Positions 15,994-21,744 of a stretch of 25,336 nucleotides of DNA are shown one piece after another (the first letter of the stretch is position 1; every line of letters starts with the position of its first letter). The stretch spans positions 1 through 25,336 of the IMG/VR virus record IMGVR_UViG_3300025137_000266. One strand, written 5' to 3'. The notes beneath the pieces were generated by a model. That model did no database searches and was not told where the DNA came from. It saw only the letters and a program-made list of their open reading frames with translations. Position numbers and translations under genes: made by a program. This stretch comes from a virus.

Positions 15994-17031
15994 CTAAAAT
16001 TGAAACAGTGTGACTGCATCTTGAGTAGTCAGTGTTGCACCGTTAGCCAATTGAAATGTTTGCCCTGCTTCGGTATACACTGCGGCAGTTTCAATGGTGG
16101 CATTGAACTCTAAAGTAACCGCAGGAGTACTGAGTAAAAGTTGTGTATCTGTTAGTGATGTACTGCCGTCTGAGGTGAAAAGTTTTACAAGTTGCACTGG
16201 TCTAGTCGAAGTTTTATCTGTAGTACCATTCAGTGCAATAGAGTTGGTACCAACTTTGGATTCTGCTGGCAAAATAACTCCTGTGGATGCAATTGATATA
16301 GCGCCACTTCCGTCTGATGAAATGGTAGCACCTCCTAGATCAATTGTTTCTGCAGACAAATACGCAGTCTTCCATCGTCTTCCCTCTTTTCCTAAATCAT
16401 ACACACCATCTTGTGCTGGTACTAGATGTCCATCAAATTCAAAACCTGTGTCTGTAGAATCATCTACACTAAAACTGCTACCTACAATTCTAACATTTTC
16501 TATACCAATACCAATACTGCTACTGTCTTGTACAGATAGTTTTGACCCAACAATTTGTAAGTCGCCAAGGTCAGCGCCAGCACTTGCTGTTGAAGATACT
16601 GTGATGGTGCCATCTGAATTGGTTGTTGTTTCAATGCCTGATCCGCCTCTGATGTATAGAGAACCGCCATCTTGAATTGCTAATCCGGCTGAATCATCGC
16701 CTACAAATGTAATGCCTTGTGCTGAAGTACCTGTTGAACTCACTGTGATACTGCCATCTGAATTGGCAGATGTTTGTATACCATCGCCGCCTTGGATGTA
16801 CAAGGATCCTCCACTTGCAATTTCCACAGTGGCCGAATCGTCCGCCACAAACAGAGTAGTACTGCTACCTCCACCTCCGCCACTAGTAGTGACTAGTGTA
16901 CCGCCTGGAGTAACTCCGTCACCAATTCTTAATTGACCTGTAACAGTGTCGTGTGCAAGATAGGTATCTTCGATAACGTGTGTGGATATGTCTTTGTTTT
17001 TGAAGGAGCCTTTTATTTTTCTAAAAGCCAT
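15994..17031 (-). CDS. Virion structural / fibre-like protein (345 aa)
   Basis: The N-terminus contains GQLRIGDGVTPGGTLV (about residues 32-47), similar in outline to the Mtd-like start of the 1039-aa protein. A Gly-rich linker (51-56) follows, then two tandem ~48-residue repeats (61-100 and 109-148), each with DDSA...GGSLYI(Q/R)GG and NSDG(S/T)ITVSS. The middle has VYDLGKEGRRWKTAYLSAET, a motif I recall from marine phage structural proteins. A tail or fibre role is inferred from the repeats and neighbours. The start at 17031 is supported by AAAAAGGAG placed 6 nt upstream, which also overlaps the end of the 135-aa gene, so the two are translationally coupled. Confidence 0.75.
   Translation of the reverse strand: MAFRKIKGSFKNKDISTHVIEDTYLAHDTVTGQLRIGDGVTPGGTLVTTSGGGGGSSTTLFVADDSATVEIASGGSLYIQGGDGIQTSANSDGSITVSSTGTSAQGITFVGDDSAGLAIQDGGSLYIRGGSGIETTTNSDGTITVSSTASAGADLGDLQIVGSKLSVQDSSSIGIGIENVRIVGSSFSVDDSTDTGFEFDGHLVPAQDGVYDLGKEGRRWKTAYLSAETIDLGGATISSDGSGAISIASTGVILPAESKVGTNSIALNGTTDKTSTRPVQLVKLFTSDGSTSLTDTQLLLSTPAVTLEFNATIETAAVYTEAGQTFQLANGATLTTQDAVTLFQF
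16588..16851 (-). repeat. Two tandem ~144-bp coding repeats in the 345-aa gene
   Basis: The repeats encode DDSATVEIASGGSLYIQGG...NSDGSITVSS and DDSAGLAIQDGGSLYIRGG...NSDGTITVSS. The protein copies are about 48 residues apart. A weaker relative (DDSVGLYLQGG) occurs near the N-terminus of the 1039-aa protein. Confidence 0.75.
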
Positions 17032-17034
17032 GTG

Positions 17035-17442
17035 TTACTCCTTTTTAGATTTTTCGTCTTCTTCGTCTTCTTCTTCGTCTTCTTCGTCTTCTTCGTCTTT
17101 GTCTTTGAATTGGCCTTTGTCATCTACAGGTGTTCCGCCTAGCAGTGTCGGCAAAGGAATACTGTCCTGTTCTGCTTCGATGTCTTCTTCATCGGTGATA
17201 TCATCAATGGTATCTGATTGTTTGCCTTGCTCTGCTTTGGCTAATTCTATTTCTTGTTGTAAAGGAAAAGCAACATTTTTTTTAACTGGATCTTCGCTAT
17301 CGAATCCATTGTCATCTGTGGTTTCTTCTTTGTCTGGCTCTTGAACTTTTACCTGGCCACCAAACATGGCTTTGATTGATTCTGCATCATCGTCATTGTC
17401 TAAAGTGCCATCAATTATTATTTTAAAGTCTCGAAATTTCAC
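17035..17442 (-). CDS. Small very acidic protein of unknown function
   Basis: I do not recognise this 135-aa protein. It starts at a GTG (17442) as MKFRDFKIIIDGTLDNDD, with AESIKAMFGGQVKV nearby (about residues 21-34). The rest is highly charged and likely disordered, ending in a run of Asp/Glu (about 112-131) and then SKKE. The acidic tail is encoded by a TCTTCG-type microsatellite on the plus strand. It lies between a small putative virion protein and the 345-aa fibre-like protein, and an AATAAATA box sits 8 nt before the GTG. Roles as a fibre assembly chaperone or a virion-associated protein are possible, but nothing here proves either. Confidence 0.6.
   Translation of the reverse strand: MKFRDFKIIIDGTLDNDDDAESIKAMFGGQVKVQEPDKEETTDDNGFDSEDPVKKNVAFPLQQEIELAKAEQGKQSDTIDDITDEEDIEAEQDSIPLPTLLGGTPVDDKGQFKDKDEEDEEDEEEDEEDEKSKKE
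17053..17106. repeat. Hexanucleotide-like microsatellite (TCTTCG/TCTTCT)
   Basis: The plus strand reads repeated TCTTCG and TCTTCT units, and the minus strand encodes an Asp/Glu tract at the C-terminus of the 135-aa protein. Such tracts tend to change length by slippage. In-frame change in 3-bp units would alter only the length of the acidic tail. Confidence 0.75.
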
Positions 17443-17450
17443 TGCAAAAG

Positions 17451-17458
17451 TATTTATT
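17451..17458 (-). promoter_or_regulatory. Late promoter box AATAAATA for the 135-aa gene
   Basis: The minus-strand box is followed by CTTTTGCA and a GTG start at 17442, giving a predicted leader of about 3 nt. There is no ribosome site, and the match to the late consensus is 7 of 8. Confidence 0.5.
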
Positions 17459-17463
17459 GTACT

Positions 17464-17829
17464 TTACTGTCCGCCGGATAAGTCTGCTGACACATCCATG
17501 AATGATATTAGATACCAATTGGTTCCATCATACACCCAATTGGTTACATCACCTGATGCAGTCACAATGTCAGTTGAACCGCCTTTAAGTGTGGTACTGG
17601 TAACATCATATGTCACTGCGGCAGTGGAAATCACTGTTATAATCTGTCCTGGTGTGCCATCATCGAATGTGGTCAATGTTTGTGTAGAAGCGTGACTCTT
17701 CCAAAGATTGCCTGTAGCGACACTAGGTGTTGTGTCTGTAGCGGCAAATGTACCAAATGTTCCGGCTGTGTTAGCACCAAATTTTGATTGTACTTCTACG
17801 CTTTCTGAATCTCTTAATACTTTTGCCAT
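17464..17829 (-). CDS. Small putative virion decoration / fibre-base protein
   Basis: This 121-aa, strand-rich protein has the form seen in small marine phage appendage domains: TPSVATGNLWKSHAST (about 34-49), FDDGTPGQIITVIS (55-68) and WVYDGTNWYLISF (98-110). No catalytic motif, signal or membrane segment is visible. It is the first gene after the capsid gene terminator and starts 7 nt after a CATAAATA box without a ribosome site, so it has its own late promoter. A capsid decoration or fibre attachment role would fit the position, but I cannot choose between them. The YDGxxW element recurs in gp14 and gp18. Confidence 0.6.
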   Translation of the reverse strand: MAKVLRDSESVEVQSKFGANTAGTFGTFAATDTTPSVATGNLWKSHASTQTLTTFDDGTPGQIITVISTAAVTYDVTSTTLKGGSTDIVTASGDVTNWVYDGTNWYLISFMDVSADLSGGQ

Positions 17830-17836
17830 TGCGTAC

Positions 17837-17844
17837 TATTTATG
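17837..17844 (-). promoter_or_regulatory. Late promoter box CATAAATA for the 121-aa gene, near-leaderless
   Basis: The box lies between the capsid gene terminator and the 121-aa gene. GTACGCA separates it from the ATG, predicting a leader of about 2 nt. Its position directly after a terminator strongly suggests that it starts a separate transcript. Confidence 0.7.
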
Positions 17845-17851
17845 AAGTCAT

Positions 17852-17880
17852 AAAAAAAGGGGGAATAAATCCCCCCTTTT
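17852..17880 (-). terminator. Strong intrinsic terminator after gp23
   Basis: In the minus-strand transcript AAAAGGGGGG, a short loop (ATTTATT) and CCCCC form a GC stem, followed by seven T residues. It begins 14 nt after the gp23 stop. It is the only textbook rho-independent terminator I see in the window, and it separates the head operon from the fibre genes. Confidence 0.9.
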
Positions 17881-17893
17881 AATTTGTTTAGTC

Positions 17894-19075
17894 TTACTTG
17901 AATGATATGTTAGAAACACTAATTCTTGCAAGATAGTCTGCCGCATTACCAAGAGATGATGCTGTGTTTGATAACTCAACATAACCATATCTTGTTAAGA
18001 AGCTTACTACTGGCTCGAATGTAGCCGGATCAAGTACCACACCTGATGACATTAACGGTATGTAAGGACAGTAAAATGCTGGAGCATCTGCTTCTGATGA
18101 ACCTTTGTATCCTACTAATACATCTGTACCACTTGCGGCATAACCGTCAACATACACTCTCATTGAGTTGTTTAAAGTACCCACAAACTTTGTGTTTGTT
18201 GGTGCTTCAAATACGCCCTCAGTTGAACGTGCAAATGCTGATGTTGTTGCTGATTGTAGTATTGTTAATGCTTCTGATGAAACAACTGCATAGTTACCCG
18301 CACCACGTCTTGTTCTTTGTGCGATTAAGTTTGCTTGTTCGTTGATAAGAACTGCCAATGCGGCATGCTCGTCACCTACGAATGTTGCTGTACCTGAAAC
18401 AGCAGACTGATCAAATGCACCAGAGGCTGTACCAGCCAATGTTCTTAGAGATGTTAAAATCTCTTGATCGATCTCAGCAGTAATCTCTTGAGCCAAAGCG
18501 GCCATAATTTCTGCTTCGATGTCGATGCCTTGTTGTGCTTGAGCGTCTTGTGCTGCCTCGAAAGTCCATCTTGCTGATAGCTTTCTTGACTTTGCTTCAA
18601 CAACTTGCTTTAAGATTTGCACGTTTAACTTATTACCGGGCGTACCTTCTAGTGTTGCTGTTGCAGAACCTTTTGCAGGATCTGCGTCATTACCTGAGTA
18701 TGAAGCGGCGATCTTGAAAGGTGATAATGCTTCGTCACCAGTTGCGATGTTTGTTGCACCGCCTGTTGTTGCGTCAGCATATCTTACTCTTAGTGTGTGA
18801 ATCTGTCCAACTGGACCAGTCATTGGCTGTACGCCGACTAGTTCGTTAGCGATCACTGTAGGCATGACCCTTCTGATCACAGGCAAAATAACTCTGTTCA
18901 GAGTAGCAACGTTACCGGCACTAGTTGCGCCAGCAGTAGCTTGTTCTGACAAGTATCTGCGTGTGTTTTCAAGGACCACATCCAAGTTTTTAGCTTTGTT
19001 GCCCTCAACACCTTCCATCAGTGCTGATTTTGTTTCCTGCCATTTGTGTTCTAGCAATTGGGATGTCATTTCCAT
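17894..19075 (-). CDS. 23: Major capsid protein gp23
   Basis: The protein (393 aa) carries the gp23 core signature RRVMPTVIANELVGVQPMTG with the preceding PVI segment, and ends FLTRYGYVELSN...LARISVSNISFK. A gp21-type processing site (L/I-x-E) is visible as LSE at residues 42-44, just before QATAGATSAGN, at the place where T4 gp23 loses its N-terminal piece. The mature shell protein would then be about 349 aa, shorter than T4 gp23 (521 aa full length). AAGGAG lies only 3 nt from the ATG at 19075 but 9 nt from an in-frame ATG at 19069, so the true start is probably 19069 (MTSQLLEHKW). The gene follows gp22 closely and is closed by a strong terminator. Confidence 0.95.
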   Translation of the reverse strand: MEMTSQLLEHKWQETKSALMEGVEGNKAKNLDVVLENTRRYLSEQATAGATSAGNVATLNRVILPVIRRVMPTVIANELVGVQPMTGPVGQIHTLRVRYADATTGGATNIATGDEALSPFKIAASYSGNDADPAKGSATATLEGTPGNKLNVQILKQVVEAKSRKLSARWTFEAAQDAQAQQGIDIEAEIMAALAQEITAEIDQEILTSLRTLAGTASGAFDQSAVSGTATFVGDEHAALAVLINEQANLIAQRTRRGAGNYAVVSSEALTILQSATTSAFARSTEGVFEAPTNTKFVGTLNNSMRVYVDGYAASGTDVLVGYKGSSEADAPAFYCPYIPLMSSGVVLDPATFEPVVSFLTRYGYVELSNTASSLGNAADYLARISVSNISFK

Positions 19076-19077
19076 AT

Positions 19078-19091
19078 TCTCCTTATTTTAT
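19078..19091 (-). promoter_or_regulatory. Stop/ribosome-site cassette ATAAAATAAGGAGA at the gp22-gp23 junction
   Basis: The minus-strand 14-mer contains the last codons of gp22 (ATA AAA TAA) fused to the gp23 ribosome site GGAG. The identical 14-mer occurs at 20156-20169 between gp21 and gp22. It includes TATAAAATA with the preceding T, so a late promoter cannot be excluded. Confidence 0.7.
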
Positions 19092-20150
19092 ACCTGCTAA
19101 TTTACGGATGTTTAATACGTCCGCATCTTGTTTTACTGCCTGTGATGTTGCCTGTGGTTTGTTCCCTGTGTGTTGTGTTTTTGATTCTGATATAATTGAA
19201 GCTTTCTTAACATCTTTCATCACGTGTGGAAGATATTTGTTAAAAGCAGTTTTTAAGTTATCAGTCTGTACTGTTTCTAACAGATTTGACATGACTTCTT
19301 TTTTGTCGCCTGACAGCGGCTGTAGCATTTCGTTGAGAATCTTATCTCTTCTGTGTCTTGATTCAATTTTTGACTTTTGAATTTTTTCTGACTCATAAAG
19401 TTTTGTTTTCTCACTTACTGTGTTGTTAGCTTCGTCGAGTTTCTTTTGCAATTTACGTACTTCAGAAGTCTCGTTAAGGTATGAAGTTAGATACTCTGCT
19501 GAGTATGCTTCAAAGATCTTTCTACCAAAGTTGTTTTCTCTCGCAGTCTTGATGTCCTCTTTGAATTGAGTCATCTCTTTAGTGATATTATCACTTACTA
19601 CGTTTTCAACAATTTTGCTTGCCTTCTTAATGAATGCTGATCTAATTTCTGCAAACTTTGTTTTTGCTTCTTTGACCAGTTTTACACGAGTTTCCACAAC
19701 TGATTTCTTATCGCTTTCGAATTCGTTAAGTTCTTTTGCAAGTGTTGATGTAACAAATGCTTCAAGTGTCTTAACTTGTCCGGCCGCTGTAGTTCTATCT
19801 TTGTGTAACTCTGCCATTTCGTTGGCAAGTGTTTTTGTAATGAACTTTTGAAGTGTTTCCATGTGTGGTCTAACACCTTTTTTGTACATTACTCTTTGAG
19901 CCGCAAGTTGTTTTCTATCTTCTACGAATTCAGCAATCTCTTTCGAAAGTGCTTCGTTCATCATGCGGTCCATTGCTTCTACCATAACAGACTTATCATG
20001 TTCGTATCGTTTTGCAAACTCTTCTCTGACCTCAGTTTTTGCTGATTCTTTGACTTCTGATAACTTAGATTCCCACGCCTCTTCAATAGCGATGCGGTTG
20101 TCTTCTGTTACCAGGTCTTTGTCAAGGAGTTGTTTGATTACGTCTAGCAT
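19083..20150 (-). CDS. 22: Prohead core scaffold protein gp22
   Basis: This 355-aa protein is almost wholly charged alpha-helix with strong coiled-coil character and no globular domain, and it lies between gp21 and gp23, the gp22 position. It is longer than T4 gp22 (269 aa). Recurring units of the type TLAKELNEFESDKK are visible near residues 66 (LSKEIAEFVEDRK), 106 (LANEMAELHKDR), 135 (LAKELNEFESDK) and 187 (ITKEMTQFKED). In T4 the scaffold fills the prohead and is degraded by gp21 before packaging. The C-terminus (about 255-355) is basic and more variable in sequence, ending in VLNIRKLAGIK. GGAG lies 6 nt before the ATG within a cassette overlapping the gp21 stop. Confidence 0.9.
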   Translation of the reverse strand: MLDVIKQLLDKDLVTEDNRIAIEEAWESKLSEVKESAKTEVREEFAKRYEHDKSVMVEAMDRMMNEALSKEIAEFVEDRKQLAAQRVMYKKGVRPHMETLQKFITKTLANEMAELHKDRTTAAGQVKTLEAFVTSTLAKELNEFESDKKSVVETRVKLVKEAKTKFAEIRSAFIKKASKIVENVVSDNITKEMTQFKEDIKTARENNFGRKIFEAYSAEYLTSYLNETSEVRKLQKKLDEANNTVSEKTKLYESEKIQKSKIESRHRRDKILNEMLQPLSGDKKEVMSNLLETVQTDNLKTAFNKYLPHVMKDVKKASIISESKTQHTGNKPQATSQAVKQDADVLNIRKLAGIK

Positions 20151-20155
20151 GTTGG

Positions 20156-20169
20156 TCTCCTTATTTTAT
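20156..20169 (-). promoter_or_regulatory. Stop/ribosome-site cassette ATAAAATAAGGAGA at the gp21-gp22 junction
   Basis: The same 14-mer as at 19078-19091. It encodes the end of gp21 (ATA AAA TAA) and supplies GGAG 6 nt before the gp22 ATG, so termination and re-initiation are physically linked. Confidence 0.7.
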
Positions 20170-20787
20170 TTTGAGATCCTGAATTAACTGGATCACTCCT
20201 TCTTTTAAGTGTCGTTGTGCCTTTTTATCGTGCCTTACTGCCTTTGCAACACCCAACAACTGTTGACCACCTCTCATATTGAGGAGTCCTTCATATATTG
20301 GAGTCGGATAGGCATTAGGTGCTGATGGTTGTGCCACCACATCTACGGTAATGATATCAAAGTCTGATACATTGCCTGAGCCTTCGTCTACGTTGCCTGA
20401 GCCTCTACTTGATACGCCTAGTTTTACGCCTGATTGTAGCATTGTTTCTACAAGCTTACCCATTGGTGTAGGTAATATTTTTAATTTGCCATATCCGTTA
20501 GCGCCATCCATGTACATGCTTGTTAGCATGTGAGACACTCGATCAAGATTGATCTTTAAATCTTCAGGATGGTCAACTTCGCCGAGAACGGAACTGCCCC
20601 CGGCGATTTGATCGGATATTTTTGATACTGCTTTGGCGATCTCGAAAGTAGGATACACTCTTTGGTTTGCATTCTTGACATTGCCTTGAATACAAATACC
20701 TTTCATGTATAACTCCTTACCTTCATGGTTTGATTCAACCACTACTTGTGCTTGATCAAATGTAAGATGTTCACTTAGTACTTGCAT
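20161..20787 (-). CDS. 21: Prohead maturation protease gp21
   Basis: At 208 aa this matches T4 gp21 (212 aa). The herpes-protease-like serine protease motifs are visible: GEVDHPEDL with His73, and LGVSSRGSG with Ser126/127, followed by DIITVDVVAQPSAP (about 144-157). The enzyme is built into the prohead, cuts the scaffold and the N-terminus of gp23 after L/I-x-E sequences, and then digests itself. The start at 20787 has a weak AGGA close upstream. The stop of gp68-like overlaps a TAAGGA sequence, so coupling is likely. All apparent catalytic residues are intact. Confidence 0.93.
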   Translation of the reverse strand: MQVLSEHLTFDQAQVVVESNHEGKELYMKGICIQGNVKNANQRVYPTFEIAKAVSKISDQIAGGSSVLGEVDHPEDLKINLDRVSHMLTSMYMDGANGYGKLKILPTPMGKLVETMLQSGVKLGVSSRGSGNVDEGSGNVSDFDIITVDVVAQPSAPNAYPTPIYEGLLNMRGGQQLLGVAKAVRHDKKAQRHLKEGVIQLIQDLKIK

Positions 20788-20800
20788 ATCCTATGTTTCC

Positions 20801-21688
20801 TTACTTAGATGCAACAGGTGATTTTGCGTTATCAATTGATGCTTCTTTTTCCATTGCCTTTGGAGCAGTTTCCATTGATGCTGATTTCTGACCGGCTGCA
20901 TTCTTAGGTGATATGCTCATTTCTTTTGCTGTATCACCGGCAAGTGCTTTGCCAACACCGCCTTTTTCTTCTGCGCCTGACATAAACTTAACAGCACCAG
21001 CGGATGTGAATGCTTTCTTTTGTGAAGCAACAGGGCCTTTTTTGCTGTCAGCACCTGATTCTTTGCCCATTTTTTCTGCACCATGGCCGTCTTTTACCAT
21101 TTCTGCATACTCTTTAACAATAGTATCAGGATCTTTTGACTCTGCAAATGCATCGTCGACTGATTCTTCTGGCTTGTCATCGTCTGCGTCCATCATTTTA
21201 GCAAACTCTGACTTAAGAGCATCTAACTCTTTTTCTAATGGTTCAAACATATTTTCTGTTTCGCCATCTTGATCGCCATCATCGTCGAAATCACCATCAT
21301 GATCCATGCCGTCTTCGTCGTCCATGTCCATGCCTTCTGCCTCTGCTTCGATATCAGAGATAAGGTCATCAGTTGCGTCTCCGCCGATTTCTTCGATAGT
21401 TTCGTCAGTTGATTCTGCAGGCTCTTCTTCTTCGTCTGCTTCATCTTCCTTCATTTCTTCTTTGTCATCTTTTTTGTCCATTTTCTTCTTGGACTTGTGC
21501 ATTGCTTCGTCAACTTCATCAGCGTCATCTTTGTCTGCTGATTCATCAGTTGCTTCTGCTTCCTCGTCTGCTAGAATGCCTTCGTAGATTGATCTTGATT
21601 TCTCAACAACAATCTCGTGGAATAGCTTTTCAGCTTCATCCTTTTGCTCATTTACTAGCAAGTCAAGGAGTTTTTCAAATTTAGACAT
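20801..21688 (-). CDS. 68: Prohead core protein gp68-like, highly acidic
   Basis: The N-terminal motif EKLFHEIVVEKSRSIYEGIL (about residues 20-39) matches what I recall for the gp68 prohead core proteins of marine T4-likes. The rest is unusual in composition: an Asp/Glu-rich middle (about 40-190) with a short coiled-coil segment EPLEKELDALKSEFAKMMD, then a Lys/Ala/Ser/Gly-rich C-terminal third with two PVAS motifs (PVASQKK and PVASK at the end). At 295 aa it is about twice T4 gp68 (141 aa). It would be part of the internal core removed during maturation. AAAGGAGG lies about 9 nt upstream of the ATG, a strong ribosome site, and the stop joins TAAGGA before gp21. Confidence 0.75.
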   Translation of the reverse strand: MSKFEKLLDLLVNEQKDEAEKLFHEIVVEKSRSIYEGILADEEAEATDESADKDDADEVDEAMHKSKKKMDKKDDKEEMKEDEADEEEEPAESTDETIEEIGGDATDDLISDIEAEAEGMDMDDEDGMDHDGDFDDDGDQDGETENMFEPLEKELDALKSEFAKMMDADDDKPEESVDDAFAESKDPDTIVKEYAEMVKDGHGAEKMGKESGADSKKGPVASQKKAFTSAGAVKFMSGAEEKGGVGKALAGDTAKEMSISPKNAAGQKSASMETAPKAMEKEASIDNAKSPVASK

Positions 21689-21713
21689 GATAATTGCCTC
21701 CTTTTAGTGCTGA

Positions 21714-21721
21714 TATTTAAG
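21714..21721 (-). promoter_or_regulatory. Possible weak late box CTTAAATA before gp68-like
   Basis: CTTAAATA on the minus strand has the AAATA half of the late box and lies 25 nt before the ATG with AAGGAGG between. The geometry resembles the gp18 promoter, but the match is weak. Confidence 0.3.
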
Positions 21722-21744
21722 ATATTGTTACTGAGATGGCCCTT

